In this document: positions 44,733-54,140 of the stretch, piece by piece
How positions within the stretch are numbered: position 1 is the first letter of the stretch
How the letters are laid out: each line of letters opens with the position of its first letter
Assembly (NCBI GenBank): GCA_018268255.1
Contig: JAFDWX010000006.1
Coordinates: forward strand, 170,464 to 234,463
From: Armatimonadota bacterium
GTDB lineage: Bacteria > Armatimonadota > Fimbriimonadia > Fimbriimonadales > Fimbriimonadaceae
Direction of reading: 5' to 3'
Length of the DNA: 64,000 nt
Position numbers and translations under genes: made by a program
Notes under the pieces: generated by a model
What the model saw: the letters and a program-made list of their open reading frames with translations, nothing else
What the model was told of the DNA's origin: nothing
Database searches by the model: none

Positions 44733-46520
44733 ATGAAAATTTACCGAAATATCGGCATCTTGATCGCAGGACTCAGCGCATGTGCGATGGCTGCGCCTTG
44801 GGATCAACGACTTGAATCCAGGACCTCAGCAGGGGTCCTCGGCAATGGTCAAAGTGACTGGCCGCAGTGCTCGAACGATGGACGCTATATCGCGTTTACG
44901 TCGTTGGCCACAAACCTAACGCCTGCTTTGCCGTCGAACGGAACTCGGCATGTCTTTCGACGTGACGTCCTGACGGGAACAACCATTCTGATCGACTTTG
45001 AATCGACGAACATGAGGGCGGCCAACGGCGACGCTGGCCTCAGATGTTTCATCTGTGCAGATGGCCGTTATGTGGTCTTTGATCACGACTCGCCAAATGT
45101 GGTTGCGGGAGACACCAACGGCGTCCGGGACGTCTTCGTCCGCGACACCGCAACGAACACCACCACACGAGTTTCCGTGAACTCTGCTGGTGTCCAGGGT
45201 AACGCCGAGAGTATCGCCGGTGCCATTTCCACCGACAACCGCTTTGTCGTATTCACATCTCTTGCAACGAACCTCGTCGGTGGTGACACAAACGCCGTCA
45301 AGGACGTCTTTATGCGAGATCTCACGGGATTGGCAACCTCCAGGCTCTCGGTTAACAGTGCGGAAGTCCAAGGCAATGGCGCTTGCGGAGACTATCCCTG
45401 GATCGGAAATTCACCCAATTACGTGACGTTCTCCACGCTTGCGACTAACCTGGTGGGGGGAGACACGAATGGGCTGAGCGACGTGTTTCTACGCACCGGC
45501 GGTGCAGCAGCAGCTGGTGCCACTCGCAGGTTAAGCGTGAACTCGGTCGGCGTTGAAGGCAATGGCGCAAGCGAGGCACCGGTGATCTCAAATGACAACC
45601 GATACGTTGCATTCCACAGCACCGCGACCAACTTGATCGGGGCCGATCTCAACGGCGCACTCCACGACGTTTTTCGCAAGGAGCTGAGCACGGGCCTGGT
45701 CCAAATTGCCTCGATTACCGATGGTGGGGCACAAGAATTCGGGCCATCCCTTTGGCCCTCCATCACCGGCGAAGGGCGATGCGTCGCTTTTCACGCCTAT
45801 GGCCAATACGAACCCGCTGACACGAACTTGGTCTTCGATGTTTACGCACGCAACTTCACCACGAACGACACCACCCTAATCTCTCGTCAATCTGCATTGG
45901 GATCGGTTGGGAATTCGAGTTCTTATTATTGCGGCATCTCCGGGAACCGCAAGTTCGTGAGTTTTTCATCCGACGCAAACAATCTTGTGCCTGGAGATGG
46001 GAATGGCGTCCGCGACGTGTTCCGGTACGAATACGGTCCGGCTGCCGCGATATTTGCTCTCCAACTTGCCTTTCCGGGATGGGACAACCCGAATGATCCT
46101 CAAGTTGAGATCGAGATGCGCCCAACCAATGGCGGTGATTGGGTGCTCTTCGATCCGCAGCCAGATCCGCCGGGCCAGTTCATCATGGTGATCTCCGATT
46201 TCATTAAGTACGACATCTACATTCGAAGTCCCAAGTTCCTTCAGCGGGTGATTCGAGGTGTGGAGTTTACGCCAGGCGGAACGTTGAGTTTCTCCAGAAC
46301 TTTGCTGGGTGGAGACGTGGATGGGGACCAGTCGATCACGATCTTCGACTATGTCATCTTGTCTGAGTATTTCGACAAATCTGCTGCCGATTCAGATTGG
46401 CGTATGGTGGGTGCCAACGGCTTTGCCCCAATCGATGCCGATGTCGATGGCGATGGCTCCGTGACGATCTTCGACTACGAGATGGTGTCCCGGCATTTCG
46501 ATATGAACGGGGAATTCTAG
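44733..46520 (+). CDS. exported beta-propeller protein with C-terminal dockerin-like repeats
   Basis: 595 residues. Signal peptide MKIYRNIGILIAGLSACAMA. The middle is built of about seven repeats of 55-65 residues with the pattern D-x-RYIAFTS...NL...DTNG...DVFVRD (examples TDNRFVVFTSLATNLVGGD and NDNRYVAFHSTATNLIGAD), which resembles the WD40-like/PD40 repeats of TolB and indicates a seven-bladed propeller. A beta-rich region follows. The last 70 residues contain two EF-hand-like loops (DVDGDQSITIFDY and DVDGDGSVTIFDY) with the FD endings. An out-of-frame four-codon ORF at 44722 overlaps the start codon. It may be a surface or secreted protein. Confidence 0.82.
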   Translation: MKIYRNIGILIAGLSACAMAAPWDQRLESRTSAGVLGNGQSDWPQCSNDGRYIAFTSLATNLTPALPSNGTRHVFRRDVLTGTTILIDFESTNMRAANGDAGLRCFICADGRYVVFDHDSPNVVAGDTNGVRDVFVRDTATNTTTRVSVNSAGVQGNAESIAGAISTDNRFVVFTSLATNLVGGDTNAVKDVFMRDLTGLATSRLSVNSAEVQGNGACGDYPWIGNSPNYVTFSTLATNLVGGDTNGLSDVFLRTGGAAAAGATRRLSVNSVGVEGNGASEAPVISNDNRYVAFHSTATNLIGADLNGALHDVFRKELSTGLVQIASITDGGAQEFGPSLWPSITGEGRCVAFHAYGQYEPADTNLVFDVYARNFTTNDTTLISRQSALGSVGNSSSYYCGISGNRKFVSFSSDANNLVPGDGNGVRDVFRYEYGPAAAIFALQLAFPGWDNPNDPQVEIEMRPTNGGDWVLFDPQPDPPGQFIMVISDFIKYDIYIRSPKFLQRVIRGVEFTPGGTLSFSRTLLGGDVDGDQSITIFDYVILSEYFDKSAADSDWRMVGANGFAPIDADVDGDGSVTIFDYEMVSRHFDMNGEF

Positions 46521-46608
46521 AGACCTTTCCTTAATTCGGTCGTTGCCAGCGTCGCTTCATGCGGGTGATGCTGGCACGTGCCGTATCTGGGGAATATTGG
46601 CTTGGCTT

Positions 46609-46684
46609 TGGCCCGGCCGAGAGGATTCGAACCTCCGACTTCCTCCTCCGGAGGGAGGCGCTCTATCCACTGAGCTACGGCCGG
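46609..46684 (-). tRNA. tRNA-Arg (CCG)
   Basis: On the minus strand a 76-base cloverleaf has the perfect acceptor stem CCGGCCG / CGGCCGG, discriminator G, encoded CCA, D-arm GCTC...GAGC, anticodon stem CCTCC / GGAGG with loop CTCCGGA (anticodon CCG), and T-loop TTCGAAT. Confidence 0.96.
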
Positions 46685-46721
46685 ATGCCTGACTCCAGAC
46701 TACCACGATGGCGGAAACGGT

Positions 46722-46785
46722 GGAACAGGGGAACAGGGGAAGGGGGAAGGGGGAAAAGGGGAAACAGAAAAGGGAAGGGGGAACG
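46722..46785 (+). repeat. G-rich polypurine tract with G-quadruplex potential
   Basis: The plus strand is almost pure A/G here, with runs of four or five G separated by two to four A-rich bases (GGGGAACAGGGGAAGGGGG and so on). At least five G-runs in a row fulfil a G-quadruplex pattern. It lies upstream of the tRNA-Arg gene (which reads away) and downstream of sucC on the minus strand. A hairpin (GGCAACT / AGTTGCC, 46814-46831) between the tract and the sucC stop may act in termination. Confidence 0.75.
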
Positions 46786-46864
46786 GTGTCAGACTATTCA
46801 TCCCCCCGCGAGTGGCAACTCCTCAGTTGCCCCCATTCCCATATTCCCGAGTCCCCGGAACACC

Positions 46865-48019
46865 CTACGCGTAGGCGAGTTCGACGATCTTTTTGGCAGC
46901 TTCTTGCATGGTGGAAGCTCCCACCAGCTTATCGCTGCCCTTCAAGATAGCCAGACCTTCCTCCGCAGCTGTGCCATCGATTCGGGCAACAACCGGGATG
47001 GTCAAATTGAGTTCGTCAAAGGCAGCCAACAATCCCTTGGCCACCTCATCGCCGCGGGTAATTCCCCCGAAAATATTGATCAAGAGCCCCTTGACATTGG
47101 GATCCATGAGAACCAGTTCGACGCAGCTTTTCACCCGATCTGCGCTCGCACCGCCTCCCACGTCCAAAAAGTCGGCGGGCTTGCCACCGGCCGCGTTGAC
47201 CTCATCGAGGGAGCACATCACAAGCCCCGCTCCGTTGCCCATGATCCCAATATCGCCGCCCAACCGAACGTAGGCGATGCCACGTCGAGCAGCTTCAGCC
47301 TCGATGGGATCCTCCGCAGAATCCTCGGCAGTCTCGCCGTACTCCTTGTGGCGATAGAGCGCATTTTCATCGATGCTAACCTTGGCGTCTGCTGCGATAA
47401 GAACATTGTCTGGCGTCAGTGCGCATGGATTGATCTCGATCAAATCCGCATCGGCTTCGACGTAGGCCTTTACGAGTTTCTTGATCATTTGGACCATTTG
47501 GCTCTGAGCGGGCTTGGGTATTCGAGCCTTTTGGACCGCTTCCCGAAGTTCGTAATCGCTCAGTCCCCATGCAGGATCGACATGAAGTCGAACGATCGCA
47601 TCCGGATTCTTGTCCGCAACTTCTTCGATCTCCATGCCACCTTCTTTGGAGATCATCACAACGACCCTGGCCGTGGCCCGGTCTGTGAGGACACTCAGGT
47701 AGTACTCCTCGGCAATATCGATCAGCTCACCAACAAGAACCTTCTCGACGATCATCCCAGCAGGATTTTGAATACTCACCAACTTCTTTCCAATCAGCTC
47801 TTTTGTGAAAGCCGCGGCGTCGTTGGCGTTGTCAAACAGCTTCACACCGCCGGCTTTTCCGCGGCCGCCCATAAGGACTTGGGCCTTCACCACAACCTTG
47901 CCTCCAAGGCTCTCGGCGATCTGCCTCGCCTGTTCCGGGTCTGTGGTGACGTCGCCCTTCGGAACTTTTACGCCGAACTTGGAAAGGAGGTCCTTGGACT
48001 GGTACTCGTGAAGCTTCAT
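46865..48019 (-). CDS. sucC: succinate--CoA ligase (ADP-forming) subunit beta
   Basis: 384 residues. ATP-grasp enzyme of the citric acid cycle; it binds nucleotide and, with SucD, converts succinyl-CoA, ADP and phosphate to succinate and ATP. Landmarks are MKLHEYQSKDLLSKFGV, VLMGGRGKAGGVKL, DLIEINPCAL and GIAYVRLGGDIG with NIFGGITRGDEVAKG. The length is standard. sucD, usually adjacent, is not next to it. It is separated by 84 bases from the upstream TOPRIM-like gene. Confidence 0.95.
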   Translation of the reverse strand: MKLHEYQSKDLLSKFGVKVPKGDVTTDPEQARQIAESLGGKVVVKAQVLMGGRGKAGGVKLFDNANDAAAFTKELIGKKLVSIQNPAGMIVEKVLVGELIDIAEEYYLSVLTDRATARVVVMISKEGGMEIEEVADKNPDAIVRLHVDPAWGLSDYELREAVQKARIPKPAQSQMVQMIKKLVKAYVEADADLIEINPCALTPDNVLIAADAKVSIDENALYRHKEYGETAEDSAEDPIEAEAARRGIAYVRLGGDIGIMGNGAGLVMCSLDEVNAAGGKPADFLDVGGGASADRVKSCVELVLMDPNVKGLLINIFGGITRGDEVAKGLLAAFDELNLTIPVVARIDGTAAEEGLAILKGSDKLVGASTMQEAAKKIVELAYA

Positions 48020-48103
48020 AGATACGTCAAGCGTACCTAAATTGATGCTGGACGGGATCTGGCATCAAATGGTCCCCCAAATCCCTCACTGTTTAGCCTG
48101 ACC

Positions 48104-49795
48104 TCAGAAGACTGGATCTGACGTAGGGCGAGTTTGGAGTGTTTCCGCGTCGACCGGGCCCCGAATTCTCTGAGCCTCGTAATCCGTAGTGATGCTCCGG
48201 ATCGCAGAGTTAATGAAATGCACGAACGAATTGGAATTTTCATCGATTGGTCCATTCTCCGAAAAGGCCTCCTGGGCGAGAGCTGCGCCCCACGTTGTTC
48301 CCTTAAATGACGGAGCAGATCGAAGATCCTCATATCGCCGAGCTAGTTGCTTGGCATTTCTGCAGTGGGCAAAATCGCCTTCGTTGAGAGGGACCAGGTC
48401 CGTCAAATTTTGCATGTGCTCATAGCGGGAAATGGCGGAAACCAACTGCGTGATACTAAAGTAGTGAAATTCAAAATCTGGTTCGTTTATCTGGACTTCG
48501 CCAACCACCAGCATGTTTCGCACATGTGTTTTGACCGAGCGCAATACTTCCTTTCTATCGCCGTCCAGGAGAATTGTAGAGAACCGGCGAGCGTTAATAT
48601 CGGATCTTAATTGTTTTTCAAGCCATAGGTTCCAGTCTCTGCCTTCCATATTTATGATCTCAATTGTATAACCTAGGTATGGCGCGAGGACTTCTTGGAG
48701 TGCCCCTACCTCAGTGTGTCCTTCAACATAAATCCTTGATCTCGGGGCAGAAGATAGGCCCCACCGAGGCAATGTTCTCCGAACTAGCTCCCGAGAATTG
48801 TCCAACGGATAATCAGAGCCGTACGCCCATTTTCGACCTCCAGGGACCCAAATTGAGGAAGCTTCATCCTCATGAGCTAATCGATCTTCATATATTGAGT
48901 CGTAACCACGCCGTATGACCTCTGCGATGTGGCGAAACCAAAGGGCACGTCCGAGGTCACTATGAATTTTCTCTCGCTTTTGCCACTTTGCGGATCGGAG
49001 GAGCAGATAAAGTTCACCGTTACTATCGATTTTGTTGGCTAGGTGCCTTAAAGACTCGTGTGTAAGGGCGAGATCAGATTTACGCAAGGATTTCAGTATC
49101 TCTAGGGCGGCTGCTTTGTAGCCCAAAAACTGCTTCTCTGAATTGGAGGGGCTACCCAGATGATTAGAGGTAATAGTGGGCCAGTAGATTGGCTCTAACA
49201 TGATCGCTAACTCTGCAATTCCGTTGAAGCGGTTCAAAGTTTGGATAAACCCCGGACTGCGTTGAAATCGTTTAATGTATCGAACATGAAGTTTGAAATA
49301 AGCTTCAATTTGGGCCATATTTCCAAAGGCAAGTGGAGCAAGATGCCAGCGGTACCATTCGTAAAGGTACTGAAAAGTAATGAGCCTGAATGGGTGAATT
49401 TCAAAGTGATATTGAAACCACCGCCCAGCAGCCTCGCGGGATTTACCGAGTGGTGAGCCTGGAATCTCGGATTTGGTTGTGCGGTTATTGACGATTGAGC
49501 ATTTCTGTACTCGATCCAAATTAATGTATCCCTTCCGGTAGAAGTATTCAATATCAGATCCGCTAGTATATAGGCCGATTTTTCCAGTCCAGACTGTGAA
49601 TGCACTCTGATCCAACAAAGCAAGTTGACGATGTTCCCCTAAAAAACTAGCGTGTTGCTCAAGGAATGGTGCGAGAGCTTCGGAACTTATCGGTTTGCGT
49701 TCTGCGTCAGAAGGATCTGGAACATAGCCGCGGAGGCAAGAAATCGCGTTCACTTTAAACTGGTGTGGAGACTCCCTATTGGACTCCTTCGCCAA
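48104..49795 (-). CDS. hypothetical protein with TOPRIM-like C-terminal domain
   Basis: 563 residues from a TTG start, preceded by GGGGGG at five bases. The first 340 residues are rich in Tyr, Arg, Trp and Leu and resemble no family I know. From residue 354 there is a TOPRIM-like core: RIYVEGHTEVGALQEVL (Glu358) and then FSTILLDGDRKEV (Asp411 and Asp413), with the expected spacing between the first acidic residue and the D-x-D pair. TOPRIM folds occur in topoisomerases, primases, OLD-family nucleases and many defence proteins. No ATPase domain is fused and none is adjacent. The base composition is visibly more AT-rich than in the flanking sucC and pheS, which suggests horizontal transfer. A nuclease role is an inference. 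Confidence 0.7.
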   Translation of the reverse strand: MAKESNRESPHQFKVNAISCLRGYVPDPSDAERKPISSEALAPFLEQHASFLGEHRQLALLDQSAFTVWTGKIGLYTSGSDIEYFYRKGYINLDRVQKCSIVNNRTTKSEIPGSPLGKSREAAGRWFQYHFEIHPFRLITFQYLYEWYRWHLAPLAFGNMAQIEAYFKLHVRYIKRFQRSPGFIQTLNRFNGIAELAIMLEPIYWPTITSNHLGSPSNSEKQFLGYKAAALEILKSLRKSDLALTHESLRHLANKIDSNGELYLLLRSAKWQKREKIHSDLGRALWFRHIAEVIRRGYDSIYEDRLAHEDEASSIWVPGGRKWAYGSDYPLDNSRELVRRTLPRWGLSSAPRSRIYVEGHTEVGALQEVLAPYLGYTIEIINMEGRDWNLWLEKQLRSDINARRFSTILLDGDRKEVLRSVKTHVRNMLVVGEVQINEPDFEFHYFSITQLVSAISRYEHMQNLTDLVPLNEGDFAHCRNAKQLARRYEDLRSAPSFKGTTWGAALAQEAFSENGPIDENSNSFVHFINSAIRSITTDYEAQRIRGPVDAETLQTRPTSDPVF

Positions 49796-49846
49796 CGATA
49801 CCCCCCGGTTGCATCAAAAGCGCTTCATCGGTCAACCTGAAGGCGG

Positions 49847-50842
49847 ATGAAACTGACGGCCGATCTCGAACAACAAGCGATTCAGGAACTCAAGCAGGCG
49901 GATTCGCTCCAAGCGCTCAAGCTCGTGGAAACCAAGTTTCTGGGGAAGGCTGGCTCCATCATGGCACTCATGAAGGAGCTAGGTTCCTTGCCAGCCGATG
50001 AAAGGCCCGCGTTTGGCAAAGCGGTGAACGAGGTTCGGGCTAGAGTTCAGGAGGCATATGACAGCCGGTTCCAGATCCTCAAGTCGAAGGAGCAGGAAGT
50101 CCAGTTCCAGGCTGAGGCTTTGGACATCACTCTGCCATCGCGCAAGCCGTCGGTGGGAAGGGAACATGTGCTCCAGCTCACGATCAACAAGATCAAAGAA
50201 GTATTTGTTGGTTTGGGATTCGAGTATGTGGAAACGCCGGAGCTTGAGTCGTTTAAGTACAACTTCGAAGAACTCAACTATCCTCCCGACCATCCGGCTT
50301 TCGATGAGCAAGATACGTTTTACGTTTCGGATGACCTGCTGCTAAGAACCCAGATGACCGCCTTCCAGGGTCGGCTCTTGGAGCAGCGCAAGCCGCCATT
50401 TCGGTTCTTTACCGTTGGCCGGACGTTTCGTAACGAAGCGGTCGATCGCACCCACGGGCACACCTTCCACCAAGTGGACGCTTTCATGGTTGATGAGGGT
50501 GTTTCGATGGCTAACCTCAAAGCGACGCTCGGGCTTTTCGCCAGGTCCATGTTCGGAGAGGATGTCACCGTGCGATTTCGCCCCGATTTTTTCCCATTCG
50601 TCGAACCAGGAGTCGACTATGCCATTTCGACCCCCAAGCTTTTCGATGGCCGATGGTTGGAGTTGGGTGGCGCCGGACTGGTTCATCCCGCAATATTGGA
50701 GCGCTATGGAGTCGATACGGAGCGGTACAGCGGGTTCGCCTTTGGTTTGGGTGTCGAACGAATTCCGATGATGGCTTACGGCGTCGACGATCTCCGGTAC
50801 TTCTTCGAAAACGATTTGCGGTTCCTTGAACAGTTTCGGTAG
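49847..50842 (+). CDS. pheS: phenylalanine--tRNA ligase subunit alpha
   Basis: 331 residues, the usual length. An N-terminal helical region (coiled coil, LTADLEQQAIQELKQAD) is followed by the class II catalytic core with motif 2 (VGRTFRNEAVDRTHGHTFHQ) and motif 3 (FAFGLGVERIPMMAYG). It charges tRNA-Phe together with PheT. The ATG is preceded by GAAGGCGG. pheT is not adjacent, unlike in most bacteria; the next gene encodes a K+ channel. The gene is complete, so pheT must lie elsewhere. Confidence 0.96.
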   Translation: MKLTADLEQQAIQELKQADSLQALKLVETKFLGKAGSIMALMKELGSLPADERPAFGKAVNEVRARVQEAYDSRFQILKSKEQEVQFQAEALDITLPSRKPSVGREHVLQLTINKIKEVFVGLGFEYVETPELESFKYNFEELNYPPDHPAFDEQDTFYVSDDLLLRTQMTAFQGRLLEQRKPPFRFFTVGRTFRNEAVDRTHGHTFHQVDAFMVDEGVSMANLKATLGLFARSMFGEDVTVRFRPDFFPFVEPGVDYAISTPKLFDGRWLELGGAGLVHPAILERYGVDTERYSGFAFGLGVERIPMMAYGVDDLRYFFENDLRFLEQFR

Positions 50843-50851
50843 GGCTCGACT

Positions 50852-51967
50852 ATGAGCGTCATCACGATTCTGTTAGGGCTGACGCTTGTCGTTTTGACCC
50901 TTTGGGACGCGCTGGAGACCATCGTGCTCCCTCGGTCCGTCGAGCGAAGAATCGGTCTAACCAAGAAATTCTTTCAGGTTGTTGATCCGATATACAAAGC
51001 AATCGGAAATCGCCTGTGGCCGCATAATCCTCGGGCGGAGGCCATTTTGGGGGCGTATGGACCTGTCGCTCTCGTTGCTTTGGTCGCCGGTTGGGCTGCG
51101 CTCCTCATAATGGGGTTTGCGGCCATCGATATGGGTTTGGGGGTTCGCCTGAGCGAATCTCCGGCTTCATATTGGACTTACGGTTACCATTCTGCCGAAA
51201 CCTTTTTTACGCTTGGGTATGGGGACGTTGTGCCGGTGAACGGCGTGGGTCGGCTGACCTCCGTGTTTCAAGCCGGAATGGGCTTCGGCTTTTTGGCTTT
51301 GGTGATCGGATATTTGCCTGTGTTGTACGCCGGGTTTTCGAGGCGCGAGGCTCAAATCCTGCTGCTGGATGCGCGAGCCGGCTCACCTCCGACAGCCCAT
51401 GAACTGCTGCGCCGCTATGGTCCGGTTGGCCCGGAACCTCTCACCCGGTTATTTGCAGAGTACGAGGAATGGGCAGCAGGTGTTTTGGAAACCACACTGT
51501 CCTACCCAATTTTGGCGTACTACCGGTCCCAGCACGAAAAGCTCACCTGGCTGGGTGCGATGACGGTGATGCTGGATTCCACTGCAATTGTGTTGTCATG
51601 CGTTCGAACTCATGAAGAAGATGCGCGGATGCTTTTGCGCCAAAGCGAGATGACATTTGCCATGGTTCGGCACTTGGCGGTAGACGTTGCGTATATTTTG
51701 GATGCCAAGCCGAGAGCTGTTAAAGAACGCGTAACCCGTGAGGAATTTGAGTTGATTTATTCAGACTTGATGCATGATGGGTTCAAACTCAATCCAATAG
51801 AAGAAGCATGGCCCAAATTCAGCGAGATGCTCAAAGAGTTCGAACCGTTCCTGGGTGGGATGTCGGTCAACTTGTTTTTGGCCATACCGCCTCCGGTTTT
51901 GCATGAAGCGAGCAAGGATAGTTGGCAGATGTCAGCCTGGGATGGTGGGGACCACTTTCGGGCTTAG
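50852..51967 (+). CDS. two-pore-helix K+ channel-like membrane protein
   Basis: 371 residues. About three hydrophobic segments near residues 3-22, 68-92 and 135-160, with a pore loop ETFFTLGYGDVVPVNGVG that contains the potassium selectivity filter (TLGYGD). The C-terminal 200 residues are soluble and mostly helical, without a recognisable RCK/TrkA nucleotide domain. It follows pheS after nine bases and may be co-transcribed with it. It should be a potassium channel or a related passive conductance; gating is unknown. Confidence 0.85.
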   Translation: MSVITILLGLTLVVLTLWDALETIVLPRSVERRIGLTKKFFQVVDPIYKAIGNRLWPHNPRAEAILGAYGPVALVALVAGWAALLIMGFAAIDMGLGVRLSESPASYWTYGYHSAETFFTLGYGDVVPVNGVGRLTSVFQAGMGFGFLALVIGYLPVLYAGFSRREAQILLLDARAGSPPTAHELLRRYGPVGPEPLTRLFAEYEEWAAGVLETTLSYPILAYYRSQHEKLTWLGAMTVMLDSTAIVLSCVRTHEEDARMLLRQSEMTFAMVRHLAVDVAYILDAKPRAVKERVTREEFELIYSDLMHDGFKLNPIEEAWPKFSEMLKEFEPFLGGMSVNLFLAIPPPVLHEASKDSWQMSAWDGGDHFRA

Positions 51968-52080
51968 CCGTGAGCCCTTATTGTGATATGGAAAAGGGCG
52001 ACATCTCTGGAGCACAATGCCCCAGGTTTTGAACGTTATCCGATCAGCGGGTTTCAATCCATCGGCAATCGACGGGCAAC

Positions 52081-54042
52081 TTACGAACTAGCCGCTGGTG
52101 CAGTCTTCCCAGCATCGTCATCATAGGGCAAAAATAGCATGGAAATCATGCCGGGGATGGTTAGGAAAATTACCCAGACGAAGAATCCTTGATATCCAAA
52201 CTGGGCCTGCAACACTCCGCTAAGAACTCCTGCAACGGATATAAACAAAGCACCCAATCCAGTTCCTATGGCATAGTGCGCAGTGCGGAAGTTTCCGCGC
52301 TGAGCGATATACATGAGGAAAATCATGTATCCCGAATATCCGAACCCGTAGCCAAACTGATCAATAAAGTCGATTAAGCCGAGGGTTAGATTGACTGAAT
52401 CGCCGAGCATCACCATCGGCAGTTTGACGCTCGCTGCGAGAAGATACAGTAGGTTCGGAACGTGCATGATGATAGCCAAAGGCCAGAACGCCTTCTTCAA
52501 TCCCACCTTGGCAACGAATCTGCCACCGATGATGCCCCCGAGCACAATACCGACGACTCCGATAATTCCTTTTACAATTCCCACTTGTTCGTTAGATATT
52601 CCAAGGCCACCCAAAGATTGGGGATCCTTAAGAAATAGCGGCGACATCTTTGCCACCATTGCTTCTCCAAATCGGTAGAAAAGGAGGAATGCCAAGATGG
52701 CCCAGATTCCGCTCTGCCTTAAGTAACTGGAATAGGCGTCTCCCATGGGAGTTCCCGAAAGCAATTTCCTCACAAAAGTCCAGGAAACCAAGGCGAGAGT
52801 TAGGCAGAGCGCGAGTTGTAGAAACTCGGATGCAATACCGCTTAATGGAATCTGTATCCCAGCCATATGCGGGTGGTCGACTAACATCCATCCCTTCAGA
52901 GGACCATCCGGCTTTCCATCTCTGAGCCGCCAAGCCATATCGGCAAGAATTCTCACGATCGCATTTGCAGAAAAGTACGCGCTGAGGCAGAAGACGATAA
53001 TCGAACCCGTCTGCATCAAATTGAATCGAGTTTGGCCCTTAGTGTCTTCCTTGAACTCGTCCATGGCAGGCTTGGGCACGGTTCGGCGGTTCACAAATGC
53101 GCCAATGCCATAAAGAACCGCAAGCACAAACATCACCTTGACCCAGGCGCCGTAGCGCGAGGAGCCAGCAACCGCAGTGCCGCTGCCGATTGGCCCGGGA
53201 GGAGCCACCAACGCCGTCGCAGCCGTCTTTTGGCGGAACTCCTTCTTCCCGGCAAAGCTCGGCAACTGCGCCACGTTGATTTGGCCGATGGCCTTTCCAT
53301 TCTCCCGAACCTCGCCGGTGGAGGTGACGAGCAACTCAGTTCCGGTAGGAGAGAAATTAAGAGGCGGTTCCAAAGCGAGTCCGTCTTGTGAACCTATCTG
53401 GCCCTGAACGACGGTCAATGTCAACTCATCTCGGAAGACAAAGTCGGATTTGTCTTTGAGTTGGAAGAAGGTGCCGCTGGGCGCAGTGAGGTTGATCTCG
53501 TTGTGAAGCTGAGAAAATTTGCCCGCAAGAAATACCAGCAGCCCGACAACGAACATCCGCCCAAGGCGGTAGAACGTGGACATAAACCCCGCGAATCGTG
53601 CCTGATCTTCCTTCTTGAGTGCCAAGAGCACAAATCCGTCGGTGGCAATATTGCATAAGGCAGACATCATCGCGCCCAAGAACATGATGCCGAGCGAAAG
53701 CTCAAAGGCATAGGGAACTCCCAAGAGAAGTGGGAGGATCGCCATTACGATCGTAATAGGGATTTGAGTGTTGAGGATCCAAGACCGTTTTGTGAAATTA
53801 AGATCCACCAACGGCCCGAGGAGGAGTTGGAGACTCCACGGGATGGCGATGAGGGAGGTCCACCGGGTGATCGGTTCGTTGGGCACACCGAGGTCTTTGA
53901 ATACGATGGGTGCCAGTTCTTGCACGAGTGCGACAGGGATTGCCTGCATGAGATAGAGCAACGGCAGGAATTTCCATGCGTTCGCTTGTGGGGTCTCCGG
54001 CTTGGGAGTCTCGATGGGCACGGGGATCGCTTCTTCGGCCAT
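52081..54042 (-). CDS. major facilitator superfamily transporter, AmpG/acetyl-CoA transporter-like
   Basis: 653 residues with 12-14 membrane segments. The first helices (QANAWKFLPLLYLMQAIPVAL and TRWTSLIAIPWSLQLLLGPL) match the AmpG-like branch, which imports muropeptides in Gram-negative bacteria. Two long hydrophilic regions make it larger than usual: about residues 190-290, predicted to lie outside, and a cytoplasmic linker near residue 340. The C-terminal half shows IGVVGIVLGGIIGG and GYSGYMIFLMYIAQRG. No beta-lactamase or peptidoglycan recycling genes are nearby. The substrate is not certain. Confidence 0.85.
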   Translation of the reverse strand: MAEEAIPVPIETPKPETPQANAWKFLPLLYLMQAIPVALVQELAPIVFKDLGVPNEPITRWTSLIAIPWSLQLLLGPLVDLNFTKRSWILNTQIPITIVMAILPLLLGVPYAFELSLGIMFLGAMMSALCNIATDGFVLLALKKEDQARFAGFMSTFYRLGRMFVVGLLVFLAGKFSQLHNEINLTAPSGTFFQLKDKSDFVFRDELTLTVVQGQIGSQDGLALEPPLNFSPTGTELLVTSTGEVRENGKAIGQINVAQLPSFAGKKEFRQKTAATALVAPPGPIGSGTAVAGSSRYGAWVKVMFVLAVLYGIGAFVNRRTVPKPAMDEFKEDTKGQTRFNLMQTGSIIVFCLSAYFSANAIVRILADMAWRLRDGKPDGPLKGWMLVDHPHMAGIQIPLSGIASEFLQLALCLTLALVSWTFVRKLLSGTPMGDAYSSYLRQSGIWAILAFLLFYRFGEAMVAKMSPLFLKDPQSLGGLGISNEQVGIVKGIIGVVGIVLGGIIGGRFVAKVGLKKAFWPLAIIMHVPNLLYLLAASVKLPMVMLGDSVNLTLGLIDFIDQFGYGFGYSGYMIFLMYIAQRGNFRTAHYAIGTGLGALFISVAGVLSGVLQAQFGYQGFFVWVIFLTIPGMISMLFLPYDDDAGKTAPAASS

Positions 54043-54140
54043 AGGTGTGCTTCCGGTTTAGGCTAAGTATCCGCAAGTTGAGACGGGAATTGCTGGGCTT
54101 TGGCGTCTCGCGCGCATTCAGTTGTGACTTGAACTCGCGC

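Noticed and set aside
46814..46831. Hairpin as a sucC terminator
   Set aside because: The stem is only seven bases and no T-run follows on the minus strand, so I list it only as part of the G-rich region.
46559..48040. 493-codon open frame on the plus strand across tRNA-Arg and sucC
   Set aside because: It overlaps a tRNA gene and the whole of sucC on the other strand; the translation is unstructured and Pro/Arg-rich at the start.
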